Source of the DNA: Microbaculum marinisediminis
Lineage (GTDB): Bacteria > Pseudomonadota > Alphaproteobacteria > Rhizobiales > Tepidamorphaceae
NCBI RefSeq assembly: GCF_025397915.1
Contig: NZ_JALIDZ010000008.1
Coordinates: forward strand, 186,001 to 250,000
Length of the DNA stretch: 64,000 bases
Direction of reading: 5' to 3'
Both the position numbers and the translations under genes were made by a program. Positions 9,437-17,935 of the stretch are shown here, one piece after another. Each line of letters starts with the position of its first letter. Positions within the stretch are counted from its first letter, which is position 1. The notes under the pieces were generated by a model that worked only from the letters and a program-made list of their open reading frames with translations, had not been told where the DNA came from and did not search any database.

Positions 9437-9630
9437 ATACTGATTTTTCGGAACACTGGGCGCCAGGAGCGACACTGTCAAGGCTTTTCTATATAGTTAT
9501 GAAACGGAAATTGCAGTATATGTCGCTGAAACCGCCCAGACTCAGCCCTGCCGCGTTGACAATTCCGCCAACAAGGCGCAAGAGGCTAACGATGGGGAAC
9601 GAAACATGCATGCACAAGTGAATACTGATT
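9437..9630. repeat. 9-bp direct repeat ATACTGATT at both ends of the intergenic region
   Basis: ATACTGATT occurs at 9437-9445 (inside AGTATACTGATT, upstream of the binding-protein gene) and again at 9622-9630, just before the FadR-type regulator start. Paired short repeats flanking a divergent control region are a common form of operator. They could be sites for either GntR-family protein. Chance cannot be excluded for nine bases. Confidence 0.25.
9488..9497. promoter_or_regulatory. TCTATATAGT site, second copy of the CTATATAG palindrome
   Basis: About 95 bp upstream of the family 5 binding-protein start. The core CTATATAG and the following T are the same as in the palindrome at 1798-1807. 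In GC-rich DNA a second copy upstream of another operon of the same locus suggests a shared regulator, most simply the HutC-type GntR protein at 1834. Confidence 0.35.
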
Positions 9631-9646
9631 CGTGGATAACCTCGCG

Positions 9647-10378
9647 ATGACCAGCGTGACCGACGGCCCTCCGGCCGGCCCCGAATCCGCCCCCGGCAGC
9701 GGCAATCTGCGCCATCGTATTTACGAGGATCTGCGCAACAAGCTGCGGCGCGGCGAGATCAGCGCCGAGGACCGCCTCGTCGACGTCGAGATCGCCCGCT
9801 CGGCGGGGGTCTCGCGGATGCCTGTCCGGGAAGCCCTGCTGCAACTCATCATCGAAGGCCATCTGGTCGGCACCACGCGCGGCTTTGCGCTGCCGACGCT
9901 GGACGAGAGCGACATCGTCGACATCTTCGAGGTGCGCAAGCTGATCGAGCCGCGGGCAGCCGCGAACGCGGCACGCGACCTGGATGACGCCGGCCTCGAA
10001 ATCCTGCGTCGCGCAGAGGCGGACGCGCGCCAGGCCGCCTCGGCCGGTGACGCCGAGGCGCTCGGCCTCGCCAATACCCTGTTTCGCCAGACCTGGATCG
10101 CCGCGCTACGCAATCGTCGGCTTGCCGACACGATCCTGCGCTTTGCCGATCAGGCCCAGATCGTCCGCCGCGGCACGCTAGCCGACCCAAAGACCCAGAA
10201 GGTCGTGATCGACGGCCTGGCGCTGTTGCTGGATGCCTTCGTCCGCCGGGATTCGCTGGCGGCGCACGACCGGATGGCGGCCTTCATGTACGAGGCCGAA
10301 AAAAGCTATTTCCGCGATACGGCGAACGACGCGGAGAAACGACAGTCCGATACAGAGGAGCGGCGGCAGCGCAGATGA
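9647..10378 (+). CDS. GntR family transcriptional regulator, FadR (FCD) subfamily
   Basis: A 243-residue regulator. An N-terminal GntR winged helix (about residues 20-85; RGEISAEDRLVDVEIARSAG, SRMPVREALLQL) is joined to an all-helical FCD ligand domain (DIFEVRKLIEPRAAANAARD onward). A GTG 15 bases upstream is an alternative start. It overlaps the aldolase gene by ATGA, so the two are co-expressed and the regulator probably senses an intermediate of that aldolase pathway. Confidence 0.88.
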   Translation: MTSVTDGPPAGPESAPGSGNLRHRIYEDLRNKLRRGEISAEDRLVDVEIARSAGVSRMPVREALLQLIIEGHLVGTTRGFALPTLDESDIVDIFEVRKLIEPRAAANAARDLDDAGLEILRRAEADARQAASAGDAEALGLANTLFRQTWIAALRNRRLADTILRFADQAQIVRRGTLADPKTQKVVIDGLALLLDAFVRRDSLAAHDRMAAFMYEAEKSYFRDTANDAEKRQSDTEERRQRR

Positions 10379-11130
10379 AAGACGGCCCAGAAACGGGATT
10401 GCGCGCGCGCTTGCGCGCCGGCGAGGCCATCAAGCTCGCGTGGTTCTCGCTTGGCTCGCCCGCGCTTATCGAGGTCGCCGCCGCAACCGGCCTCGACGTC
10501 GTGGTCATCGATGCCCAGCACGGGCTGTGGGATCGCACCTCGATCGAGCAGGCCACGGGGGTGGTGCGCGGCCACCGTCCGGTCCTGGTGCGCACGGGCG
10601 ACTCGCTGCCCCAGACGATCGGCACCGCGCTCGATTCCGGCGCCGCTGGCGTCCTCGCGCCGATGATCGAGACCGCCGCCGACGCGGCCGCGCTGGTCAG
10701 GGCGGCGCGCTTTCCGCCACACGGCCGCCGGTCCGGTGGTGGCGTGCGTCCAATGCTGCACGACTTTGCCGCCTACTATCGGATGGCCAACGAGACGACC
10801 GTCGTCGGTGCCATGATCGAAACCGCCGAGGGCGTCGCCAACGCGGCGGAGATCGCGGTAACGCCCGGTCTCGATTTTGTCTTCGTCGGAACCGGCGATC
10901 TCGCCCTGTCGCTTGGCGGCTTTGACGGTGTCGAAGCGGCGCTGGAGACAGCGATCGACGCGGTGCGCTCGGCCTGTGTCGCCGCCCGCCTGCCCTGCGG
11001 AATCTATTGTGCCAGCGGCGAGGAAGCGCTGTCGCGCAGCGAACAGGGCTATGCGCTGACGGTAGCGGCCGCCGATATCGCGGTCGTCGCCAAAGGCTTT
11101 GCCGCCGAGCACCGTGGAGCCGGACGATAG
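10375..11130 (+). CDS. HpcH/HpaI family class II aldolase
   Basis: A 251-residue TIM-barrel aldolase of the 2-dehydro-3-deoxyglucarate / 4-hydroxy-2-oxoheptanedioate aldolase family. It cleaves 2-oxo-hydroxy acids to pyruvate plus an aldehyde with a divalent metal. Visible family marks are DVVVIDAQHGLWD (catalytic His region, about 39-51), the RFPPHGRRSGGG stretch (about 117-128) and the FVGTGDLALSLG segment. The ATG overlaps the regulator stop by four bases. With the fumarylacetoacetate-hydrolase-like gene downstream it resembles the lower end of a meta-cleavage or sugar-acid route. Confidence 0.9.
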   Translation: MKDGPETGLRARLRAGEAIKLAWFSLGSPALIEVAAATGLDVVVIDAQHGLWDRTSIEQATGVVRGHRPVLVRTGDSLPQTIGTALDSGAAGVLAPMIETAADAAALVRAARFPPHGRRSGGGVRPMLHDFAAYYRMANETTVVGAMIETAEGVANAAEIAVTPGLDFVFVGTGDLALSLGGFDGVEAALETAIDAVRSACVAARLPCGIYCASGEEALSRSEQGYALTVAAADIAVVAKGFAAEHRGAGR

Positions 11131-11327
11131 GCGTCAGGTCCGTTCCGGCTTATGCGGACAGCAGGGAAGACCAAGACGGAACACGATCGAAAATGCGGAC
11201 GCGGGCCGTGACAACGTCACTGGGAAACGGCATAGGATTAATCGGCGTCGGGCGGTGATCCGCCCCCCGGGGTGCGGCACATGCACTGGCTCTCCCCGGT
11301 TCCCCTGAAACTGCGAATGAGCATTCG

Positions 11328-12020
11328 ATGAGCATCGAATACGTCGTAGAGCCCGCCCCCATCGTCTCGCTTGCGGTTGAAGGAAGTCCGGGACGGTTTC
11401 CCGTGGCCCGTCTCTTCTGCATCGGACGCAATTATGCGGCTCACGCCGTCGAAATGGGTCACGATCCGGATCGGGAGCCGCCGTTCTTCTTCCTGAAGCC
11501 GCCGACCGCGATCGTGACCAGCGGCGTCTTTCCCTATCCCGCCGATGCCGGTGCGGTGCATCACGAAGTCGAGCTTGTCGTCGCCCTGGGCGGTGGCGGC
11601 GAGGATATCCCTCCGGATGCCGCGCTTGACTGCGTGTTCGGTTACGGCGTCGGCATCGACATGACATTGCGCGACCTGCAGGCCGAGGCCAAGACGCTCG
11701 GCCGCCCCTGGGACGTGGCCAAGGGGTTCGACGGCTCGGCGCCGTGCGGCGCGCTGACGCCGGCGTCCCAGATCGGCCATCCGGACCGAGGCGCGATCTC
11801 GCTGTCGGTCAATGGCGAGGAACGGCAAAGCGGCGACCTCGCGCAGATGATCTGGAAGACGCCGGAGATCATCGCCACCCTGTCACGCCGCTTTCGACTT
11901 CTTCCCGGCGATCTGATCCTGACCGGGACGCCCGCCGGGGTCGGCCCGGTGACACCCGGCGACGAGATCGTCGCCAGCATCGCCGGCGTCGGAAAGCTCG
12001 AAGTCTCCGTCGGAGGCTAG
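11328..12020 (+). CDS. fumarylacetoacetate hydrolase (FAH) family protein
   Basis: A 230-residue single-domain FAH-fold enzyme. It shows the IGRNYAAHAVEMG motif, the metal-binding HHEVELVVALG segment and the end motif GDLILTGTPAGVGPVTPGDE. Members include acylpyruvase, 2-keto-4-pentenoate hydratase-like enzymes, oxaloacetate decarboxylases and homoprotocatechuate-pathway isomerase/decarboxylases. The context next to an HpcH/HpaI aldolase favours hydrolysis or decarboxylation of a 2-oxo dioic acid. It follows the aldolase after about 197 bp, so it may have its own promoter. Confidence 0.88.
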   Translation: MSIEYVVEPAPIVSLAVEGSPGRFPVARLFCIGRNYAAHAVEMGHDPDREPPFFFLKPPTAIVTSGVFPYPADAGAVHHEVELVVALGGGGEDIPPDAALDCVFGYGVGIDMTLRDLQAEAKTLGRPWDVAKGFDGSAPCGALTPASQIGHPDRGAISLSVNGEERQSGDLAQMIWKTPEIIATLSRRFRLLPGDLILTGTPAGVGPVTPGDEIVASIAGVGKLEVSVGG

Positions 12021-12109
12021 CCTCCGCGCGGCTCGGGAATGCCGGTGAATGCACCTTGCACGCCGGGCCGGTTCAGTGGGTCCCGATGGCGCGGTTCTCC
12101 TCAGGCTGC

Positions 12110-13147
12110 TCAGATCGACTGGCCGTGCACCAGTTCGAGCGGCAACAGATGATCCGTCTCGCTGAAGATGCCGCTTTCCAAGCGCTCGATGATGGCCCCG
12201 GCCGCGGTAACCCCGATTTCGTAGGCCCGCGACTTGACCGTGGTCAGCGGCGGTACGGCCAGGCCGGTAAAGGGGAAGGCATTGAAGCCGGAGACCGCCA
12301 CATCCTCGGGCACCCTTAGGCCGCGGCTGCGCAGAACCTGGATGGCGGCGATGGCGATCTGGTCATTCTGGCCGACAATGACGTCGGGTATCCCGTTGCG
12401 GTCGAGATAGCGGGTGGTGGCATCCGTAATCGCCACCGCGCTGGTCTCGTCGCACGGGATCAGATCCAACGTGACATTGTGGTCGGCGAAGACCTCCGAG
12501 ACCCCGGCGACACGATTCTCCACCGCGGGCCATTGAATGTCGGTGATCACCATGGCGGCACGGCGCGGATTTCGGCGCAGGAGTTCCCGCGCGATCGCCG
12601 CCGATCCGCCGTGATCGTCCTGACGGACGAAACAGGCATCCGGCAGATCCGGCACCGGCTGGTCCTGGAAAACCACCAGAGGTTGGCCCAGGCCGGCGAC
12701 AAGCCGCATGGACTCGATGCGCTCCGCCCGATCGCCGCTGGGGTTCAGGCAGATGGCATCGACCTGGGAAATGCGGATCAGGGAACATTCCGCCAGCCGC
12801 CCGGGCAGGACGCCATAGAGCAGCAGGCCGAAATCGTTCTTGCTCAGGTGATTGCTAAGGCCGGCGACCAGATTGGTCGTGAAGGGATCGGCCAGAAAGC
12901 GCGGAGACGGGTCTACGATCGCCAGGCCGACCGCACCGTGACGCTGCGTGCGCAGATTGCGCCCGATCCGGTTGGGCCTGTAGCCCATCTCCCGGATTGC
13001 CGCCTCGACCCGGCGTCGGGTCTCCGCAGAAACGCCGGTCTTCTTGCCGTTGACAACCTTCGAGACGGTTGCCGTGGAGACCCCCGCCCGCGCGGCGACG
13101 CCATGAATGGTCGGACGGCTGCGTTTCTGTTCACCCTGTTTCGCCAT
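12110..13147 (-). CDS. LacI family transcriptional regulator
   Basis: A 345-residue repressor. The N-terminal HTH (TIHGVAARAGVSTATVSKVV, about residues 13-32) is followed by the hinge RRVEAAIREMGYRPNRIGRNL and a periplasmic-binding-protein-like effector domain. The ATG at 13147 is chosen over an upstream frame because it gives the usual LacI N-terminus. The gene is divergent from the RraA-TRAP operon, and a perfect LacI-type palindrome lies in the shared promoter region (13199-13212), so it should repress that operon and probably itself. Confidence 0.92.
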   Translation of the reverse strand: MAKQGEQKRSRPTIHGVAARAGVSTATVSKVVNGKKTGVSAETRRRVEAAIREMGYRPNRIGRNLRTQRHGAVGLAIVDPSPRFLADPFTTNLVAGLSNHLSKNDFGLLLYGVLPGRLAECSLIRISQVDAICLNPSGDRAERIESMRLVAGLGQPLVVFQDQPVPDLPDACFVRQDDHGGSAAIARELLRRNPRRAAMVITDIQWPAVENRVAGVSEVFADHNVTLDLIPCDETSAVAITDATTRYLDRNGIPDVIVGQNDQIAIAAIQVLRSRGLRVPEDVAVSGFNAFPFTGLAVPPLTTVKSRAYEIGVTAAGAIIERLESGIFSETDHLLPLELVHGQSI

Positions 13148-13165
13148 GGCAATTTCATATTCCAG

Positions 13166-13194
13166 TTGACGCCCGAAAAGCACTGCCCTAACGT
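13166..13194 (+). promoter_or_regulatory. sigma70-type promoter of the RraA-TRAP operon
   Basis: TTGACG (13166-13171) and TAACGT (13189-13194) are 17 bp apart and point to the RraA gene at 13233. The predicted start of transcription falls at the left edge of the LacI-type palindrome, a layout that allows repression by blocking initiation. Confidence 0.5.
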
Positions 13195-13198
13195 CTTG

Positions 13199-13212
13199 GT
13201 TAAACGTTTAAC
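13199..13212. promoter_or_regulatory. LacI-family operator GTTAAACGTTTAAC
   Basis: A perfect 14-bp palindrome with the central CG step typical of LacI-family operators. It sits just downstream of the -10 box and 52 bp upstream of the divergent lacI-type gene. It is the clearest regulatory site in the window. Confidence 0.8.
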
Positions 13213-13232
13213 ACCCCTGCAATAGGGATCAA

Positions 13233-13898
13233 ATGCCCGCGTTATTTGATTTCGAGAAGCTGGCGGCGCAACTCTATACGGCAGTCCTGTCGGATGTGCT
13301 CGACAGTCTCGGCTATCCTAACCAGGCGATGGCGCCCTTCGTACGCCCGCTGGATGAGGGCCTGACATTATTCGGTCGTGCCCGGACCGGCCTCTACATG
13401 CCGACCTATTCCGTCTCTCCCGACGAAAATCCCTATGAAGTCGAGATCGCGCTCATCGACGATCTGAAGCCGGGCGATGTCCCGGTGCTCGCATGCGACG
13501 GCCCGACCACGCGGATAGCCCCCTGGGGTGAGCTCCTGACCACGGCATCGCGGATGCGCGGCGCGGTGGGGTGCGTCACCGATGGATTGGTCCGCGATGT
13601 CCGCCACATCCGCACCGCCGGGTTCCCGGTGTTTCACGGCGGGATCGGCCCGCTCGATTCCAAGGGCCGCGGCAAGATGATGAATATGGATGTTCCCGTG
13701 CGGTGCGCCGGCGCGGCGGTCGCTCCCGGGGATCTCATTTTCGGCGATGTGGATGGCGTGATCGCCATTCCTGCTGCCGTCGCCGAGAAAGCGATCGAGA
13801 TCGCCCTCGACAAGGTCGAGAGCGAGAACCGCACCAGGGACGAACTGCTTCAGGGTGCCTTGCTGAAGGACGTCTACGACAAATACGGCGTTCTCTGA
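13233..13898 (+). CDS. RraA family protein (4-hydroxy-4-methyl-2-oxoglutarate aldolase-like)
   Basis: A 221-residue protein of the RraA / HMG aldolase family, which cleave or decarboxylate 4-carboxy-4-hydroxy-2-oxo acids to pyruvate with Mg2+. The active-site pattern is present: GELL (99-102) in PWGELLTTASRMRGAVG, D117, and R121-D122 in VTDGLVRDVRHI. These residues favour an enzyme over a pure RNase E inhibitor. First gene of the LacI-controlled operon, upstream of a TRAP transporter and a 2-hydroxyacid dehydrogenase, so it likely acts on a hydroxy-oxo acid imported or formed there. Confidence 0.87.
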   Translation: MPALFDFEKLAAQLYTAVLSDVLDSLGYPNQAMAPFVRPLDEGLTLFGRARTGLYMPTYSVSPDENPYEVEIALIDDLKPGDVPVLACDGPTTRIAPWGELLTTASRMRGAVGCVTDGLVRDVRHIRTAGFPVFHGGIGPLDSKGRGKMMNMDVPVRCAGAAVAPGDLIFGDVDGVIAIPAAVAEKAIEIALDKVESENRTRDELLQGALLKDVYDKYGVL

Positions 13899-13971
13899 GC
13901 CCTGGACTATCCGGGACGAACCCGGACCCACGATTCCCACCATCCAATCTCTCAACAAGTGGAGGAGACAC

Positions 13972-15000
13972 ATGTCTATTCGAAAAGGATTGGCGCTCGC
14001 CGGAGCATTGATGGTGCTTGGGGCGGCATCCGCCTCGGCACAGGAATACACGATCCGCGCCAGTCACGGCGAATCCACGGATAGCGCCCTGCACAGGGGA
14101 TGGCAGGTCTTCGAGGCCTATGTCGAAAGTGCCAGTGGCGGCAAGATCGCGGTCGAGATCGCCCCGGCCGGACAGCTCGGCTCCATGACCGACGCGCTGG
14201 AGCAGGCCAAGAGCGGCGCCATCCAGATGGCCCACGGCGACGAACAGACCATGAGCACGTTCTACAAGCCCATGCTCATCCTCGCCACGCCATACCTGTT
14301 CGCGAACGATGAAGAAGGCATGGCGTTCGTGGACACGCCCTTCTTCATGGAAACCCGCGAGAAGATGGCCGAAGAATCCGGTCTGCGCCTGCTGGCGGCC
14401 GCCTCGTACGGCTTCCGCAACTTCACGAACAACGTGCATCCGATCAAGACCGCGGCCGACATGGAAGGCATCCGCATGCGCGTGCCGCCGAGCCCGATGT
14501 CGCTGAAGATGGTCGAGGCCATGGGCGGCTCGCCCACCCCAGTTCCTTGGGTGGAACTCTATGGCGCCATGCAGTCCGGCGTGGTGGACGGTCAGGAGAA
14601 CCCGACCGGCGTTGCCCTCGACTACTCGTTCTATCAGGTCCAGAAGCACATGACCCTGGACAGCCATCAGCTCGGCCTCAACACGCTCATGATGAACGAG
14701 GCGTTCTTCCAGAGCCTCCCCGTCGATCTCCGCGAGATCGTCGTGACGGGCGCCCGCATGGCGGCCAACACCGAGTATGGCGAGCGCAACTTCCAGGCCC
14801 GCGTCAGCGCGGTCGACAAGCTGCGTGAGCTGGGGATGGAGGTCTATGCACCTTCCGGCGAGGAAGTCGAGACCTTCCGCACCGCCGTCAAGGAGCCGAT
14901 GCGGGCTTACCTGCAGGAGGAACTCGACCCGGCTTTTGTCGACGCGGTCTATTCCGAGATCGAGTCGATGCGCGCCGCGTCCCGCGCCGCCGTCGAGTAA
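13972..15000 (+). CDS. TRAP transporter solute-binding protein, DctP family
   Basis: A 342-residue periplasmic binding protein with a clear signal peptide (MSIRKGLALAGALMVLGAASASA, cleavage near 23/24). The mature chain begins EYTIRASHGESTDSALHRGW and includes the DctP-family segments GGKIAVEIAPAGQLGSMTDALEQ and PSPMSLKMVEAMGGSPTPVPW; the latter precedes the ligand-carboxylate-binding region. GTGGAGGAG precedes the ATG. It would capture an organic acid for the DctQM permease encoded next. Confidence 0.94.
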   Translation: MSIRKGLALAGALMVLGAASASAQEYTIRASHGESTDSALHRGWQVFEAYVESASGGKIAVEIAPAGQLGSMTDALEQAKSGAIQMAHGDEQTMSTFYKPMLILATPYLFANDEEGMAFVDTPFFMETREKMAEESGLRLLAAASYGFRNFTNNVHPIKTAADMEGIRMRVPPSPMSLKMVEAMGGSPTPVPWVELYGAMQSGVVDGQENPTGVALDYSFYQVQKHMTLDSHQLGLNTLMMNEAFFQSLPVDLREIVVTGARMAANTEYGERNFQARVSAVDKLRELGMEVYAPSGEEVETFRTAVKEPMRAYLQEELDPAFVDAVYSEIESMRAASRAAVE

Positions 15001-15016
15001 CCGCGCGGTCAATTAC

Positions 15017-15043
15017 CCCGGTCCGGCCTGCGGCCGGACCGGG
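15017..15043. other. perfect 12-bp stem hairpin between dctP- and dctQ-type genes
   Basis: CCCGGTCCGGCC (15017-15028), a TGC loop, and GGCCGGACCGGG (15032-15043) form a perfect stem in the 66-bp gap. There is no T-run. Such intercistronic hairpins often stabilise the upstream binding-protein mRNA or attenuate the permease genes, giving more binding protein than channel. Confidence 0.55.
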
Positions 15044-15066
15044 CCACACATGAGGCGCAGGCATCC

Positions 15067-15558
15067 ATGTTTCGAACCATCGATCGCGTAGTCGATGCGG
15101 CGCTCGTGCTGTCGCTAGCCATCATAGCGACGGTCCTCGTCATCCAGGTCGCGCTCCGCTACCTGCTGCATGCACCGCTTGCCTGGCCGGAGGAACTCTC
15201 GCAGTTCCTGCTGGTGGGAATTTCCTTTTTCGGAATGTATCGCGCCTTCGGCGAGCAGGCCCACATCCGCATCCAGTGGCTGGACAAGAGGCCATTCGCC
15301 CTGAGGCTGTTGCGCGCATACGGGCTGCTCGCCGTGGCGATCTTCCTGGCCTACATCGGCTATGGCGGCTTCCTGCTGGCTGCCGCGGCCTGGAACCAGC
15401 CCTCGACGGCGCTCCGCCTGCCGATGGCCATTCCCTATCTGATCATCCCGGTGTCCTGCGCCCTGTCGCTGGTGGCCGTCGCCGTTTCCGCGAAACACCT
15501 CCTGTTCGGCACGGAGATAGGCGACCAGGACCAAAACCCTGGAAACGCTGACCCGTGA
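15067..15558 (+). CDS. TRAP transporter small permease, DctQ family
   Basis: A 163-residue membrane protein with four hydrophobic segments. It has the DctQ landmark RYLLHAPLAWPEELSQFLLV (about residues 30-50) and AHIRIQWLDKR after the second helix. It bridges the binding protein and the large permease. It overlaps the next gene by GTGA. Confidence 0.92.
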   Translation: MFRTIDRVVDAALVLSLAIIATVLVIQVALRYLLHAPLAWPEELSQFLLVGISFFGMYRAFGEQAHIRIQWLDKRPFALRLLRAYGLLAVAIFLAYIGYGGFLLAAAAWNQPSTALRLPMAIPYLIIPVSCALSLVAVAVSAKHLLFGTEIGDQDQNPGNADP

Positions 15559-16841
15559 TAGTCGGACTCATCCTGCTTCTGCTGGCGGTCCTCCTGGCCG
15601 TCGAGACACCGATCGCATTCGCCGTAGGGTTCATCGCCTTCGCCGGGCTGTTGCTCACGGGAATCGGCAACGCGCCCATTTCCGCGCAGCGCATGTTCGC
15701 CGGAATGAACAGCTACGGCCTGCTGGCGCTGCCGCTTTTCATCCTCGCCGGGAACCTGCTGGTTGCCGGCGGTGTCATCCGGCGACTCGTCGAATTCGTC
15801 GATTTGCTCGTTGGCGGCGTGCGCGCCGGGCTCGCCTACGTGAACATTCTCGCCAACATGATGATGGCGGGGCTTTCGGGGTCCGCGACCGCCGACACGG
15901 CTGCTCTCGGTTCCGTCATGACGCCGATGATGCGCGAACGGGGCTATTCCGCCGACTTCGCCGCCGCGCTGACCATATCCGGCGCCATCGTCGCGCCGAT
16001 TATCCCGCCCAGCATCATCATGGTGATCTATGCGATCCCGACGAAGCTGTCGATCGGCGCCCTGTTTTTCGCCGGCATCCTTCCGGGACTTCTGATCATC
16101 GGCCTGCTGGCGCTCTACATCTTCCTGTCCGCCAACCGCATCGCACCGCCCCCGGTCCCGCGGAACCGTGACAAGTCGATCCTTCGCGTCACCGTGGAAA
16201 CGCTGCCTGTCCTGATGGCGCCCTTCATCGTCGTGGGCGGTGTGCGCGGCGGCGTCTTCACCACCACGGAGGCCGCCGCCGTTCTGGTCGCCTACGCGGT
16301 CTTCCTCAACGTCGTTTTCTATCGCAGCACCAGCTTCTCGACCCTCTACGAGGTCTTTCGCGAAAGCGCCGTGACCACGGCAACGGTGATGATCGTCGTC
16401 GGCACATCGAGCCTGTTCGCCTGGTTCCTCGCCATCGAGAACGTGCCGAATGCCGCCCGCGAAATGTTCATGACGCTGACCGACAACCCGATCGTTTTCC
16501 TGATCGCGGTCAACCTGTTCCTGATCGTCGTCGGCTGCTTCGTCGATACGGTACCGGCGATCCTGATCTTCGTGCCGATCCTGCAGCCGGCCGCCGTCGC
16601 CTTCGGCATAGACCCGATCCACTTCGCCATCATCGTCATCGTCAACCTGATGGTGGGCCTGAACACGCCCCCCATCGGTACGAACCTCTTCGTGATCTCT
16701 TCGGTTACGGAGCGGCCGATAGGAGCGATCGCCCGCGCCCTCATGCCCTTCTTCGTGGTGAAGATCCTGGCGCTGGCGATCATCACCTACGTGCCATTCA
16801 TCTCTCTTTGGCTACCGCGTGTCGCGGGGCTGATCCGCTGA
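15555..16841 (+). CDS. TRAP transporter large permease, DctM family
   Basis: A 428-residue, roughly 12-helix Na+-coupled permease, from a GTG start overlapping the dctQ stop (GTGA). DctM hallmarks are LPLFILAGNLLV, MMAGLSGSATADTAALGSVM and APIIPPSIIMVIY, plus VGLNTPPIGTNLFV near the C-terminus. It completes the first TRAP system. Confidence 0.94.
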   Translation: MIVGLILLLLAVLLAVETPIAFAVGFIAFAGLLLTGIGNAPISAQRMFAGMNSYGLLALPLFILAGNLLVAGGVIRRLVEFVDLLVGGVRAGLAYVNILANMMMAGLSGSATADTAALGSVMTPMMRERGYSADFAAALTISGAIVAPIIPPSIIMVIYAIPTKLSIGALFFAGILPGLLIIGLLALYIFLSANRIAPPPVPRNRDKSILRVTVETLPVLMAPFIVVGGVRGGVFTTTEAAAVLVAYAVFLNVVFYRSTSFSTLYEVFRESAVTTATVMIVVGTSSLFAWFLAIENVPNAAREMFMTLTDNPIVFLIAVNLFLIVVGCFVDTVPAILIFVPILQPAAVAFGIDPIHFAIIVIVNLMVGLNTPPIGTNLFVISSVTERPIGAIARALMPFFVVKILALAIITYVPFISLWLPRVAGLIR

Positions 16842-16862
16842 TCCCCTGGAGTACGGCTAATA

Positions 16863-17903
16863 ATGTCTGAGTACATACTGCACCCTGATGCCCAGTTTCC
16901 GCTGCCCGCGGATATCGAGGCGGAGGTCTATGGCAGCGCGTTCGGCGTCCGCGCCTATCTGCCCGCGGACACGGCCTCGATCCCGGACGATGTCTGGGCG
17001 GGCGCGTCGGGCCTCGTCTGCTACCATGAGGTAGCGGTCACGGCCGCCGTCATGGACCGAATGCCGAAGTGCCGCGTCGTCGTGCGCGCCGGCGTCGGCT
17101 TCGACAATATCGACCTTCGGGCGGCCGCCGAGCGCGGCATCGCGGTGTGCAACACGCCGGATTACGGCACCACCGATGTCGCCGACCATGCCATCGCGCT
17201 GACGCTGGCGTTCCTGCGCGGCATCACCTTCTACAACCGCGCCATCGAAGCCGATCCCCTGGCCGGCTGGCGCTTCGACACGGCACCCTCGGTGCGGCGG
17301 CTGTCGACCCAGACCTTCGGGGTCGTCGGTCTCGGCCGGATCGGAACGGCGACGGCCCTTCGCGCCAAGGCGCTCGGCATGCGCGTGATCTTCTTCGATC
17401 CCTACAAGCCCACGGGCACCGAACTCGCCGTCGGGCTGGAGCGGTGCGCGACGCTGGACGACCTGCTGGCCGCCGCCGACATCGTCTCGCTGCACACGCC
17501 GCTGACCGAGGAGACACGGCACATCATGAACGCGGCGACGTTCGCGAAGATGAAACCGGAAGCCATCCTCATCAATACCGGGCGGGGCCCGTCGGTCGAT
17601 CTCGATGCGCTTGCCGACGCCCTCCTGTCCGGCCATGTCGCCGCGGCCGGCCTCGACGTGCTGGAACAGGAGCCCCCGTCTCCCGACAGCAAGCTCATCG
17701 CCGCGTGGCGCGCGCCCGACAGCCCGATCCGCGACCGCCTCGTCCTGACGCCGCATGCCGCCTTCTACAGCCCGTCCAGCCTGATCGACCTGCGCCGGAA
17801 ATCGGCCGTGGTCGCGCTCGGATATCTGCAGGAAGGCGACTCCCGGGACCTGGTGAACCGCGACCTGCTCGACCAGGCCGCGGCCGCGCGCCGGCGCGCC
17901 TGA
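16863..17903 (+). CDS. D-isomer-specific 2-hydroxyacid dehydrogenase (CtBP-like subgroup)
   Basis: A 346-residue NAD(P)-dependent dehydrogenase interconverting a 2-hydroxy acid and a 2-oxo acid. It has the nucleotide-binding GLGRIG (157-161 region), and catalytic Arg (R241 in NTGRG), Glu (E270 in LEQEP) and His (H298 in LTPHAAF). The YGTTDVADHAIALTLAFLRG stretch resembles C-terminal-binding-protein-like members. It follows the TRAP permease by 21 bp; the transported acid or its product is the likely substrate. Confidence 0.9.
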   Translation: MSEYILHPDAQFPLPADIEAEVYGSAFGVRAYLPADTASIPDDVWAGASGLVCYHEVAVTAAVMDRMPKCRVVVRAGVGFDNIDLRAAAERGIAVCNTPDYGTTDVADHAIALTLAFLRGITFYNRAIEADPLAGWRFDTAPSVRRLSTQTFGVVGLGRIGTATALRAKALGMRVIFFDPYKPTGTELAVGLERCATLDDLLAAADIVSLHTPLTEETRHIMNAATFAKMKPEAILINTGRGPSVDLDALADALLSGHVAAAGLDVLEQEPPSPDSKLIAAWRAPDSPIRDRLVLTPHAAFYSPSSLIDLRRKSAVVALGYLQEGDSRDLVNRDLLDQAAAARRRA

Positions 17904-17935
17904 CCATTCTCATCCGAACTCAAACTGAAAGCCTG

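Noticed and set aside
9556-9592. TTGACA at 9556 as the promoter of the FadR-type regulator
   Set aside because: No -10-like hexamer at 16-19 bp; the nearest candidate is about 25 bp away.
17069-17935. N-terminal extension of the aminotransferase frame back into the dehydrogenase gene
   Set aside because: The extension lies in an alternate frame of the 2-hydroxyacid dehydrogenase and is Arg-rich; the enzyme starts properly at 17936.
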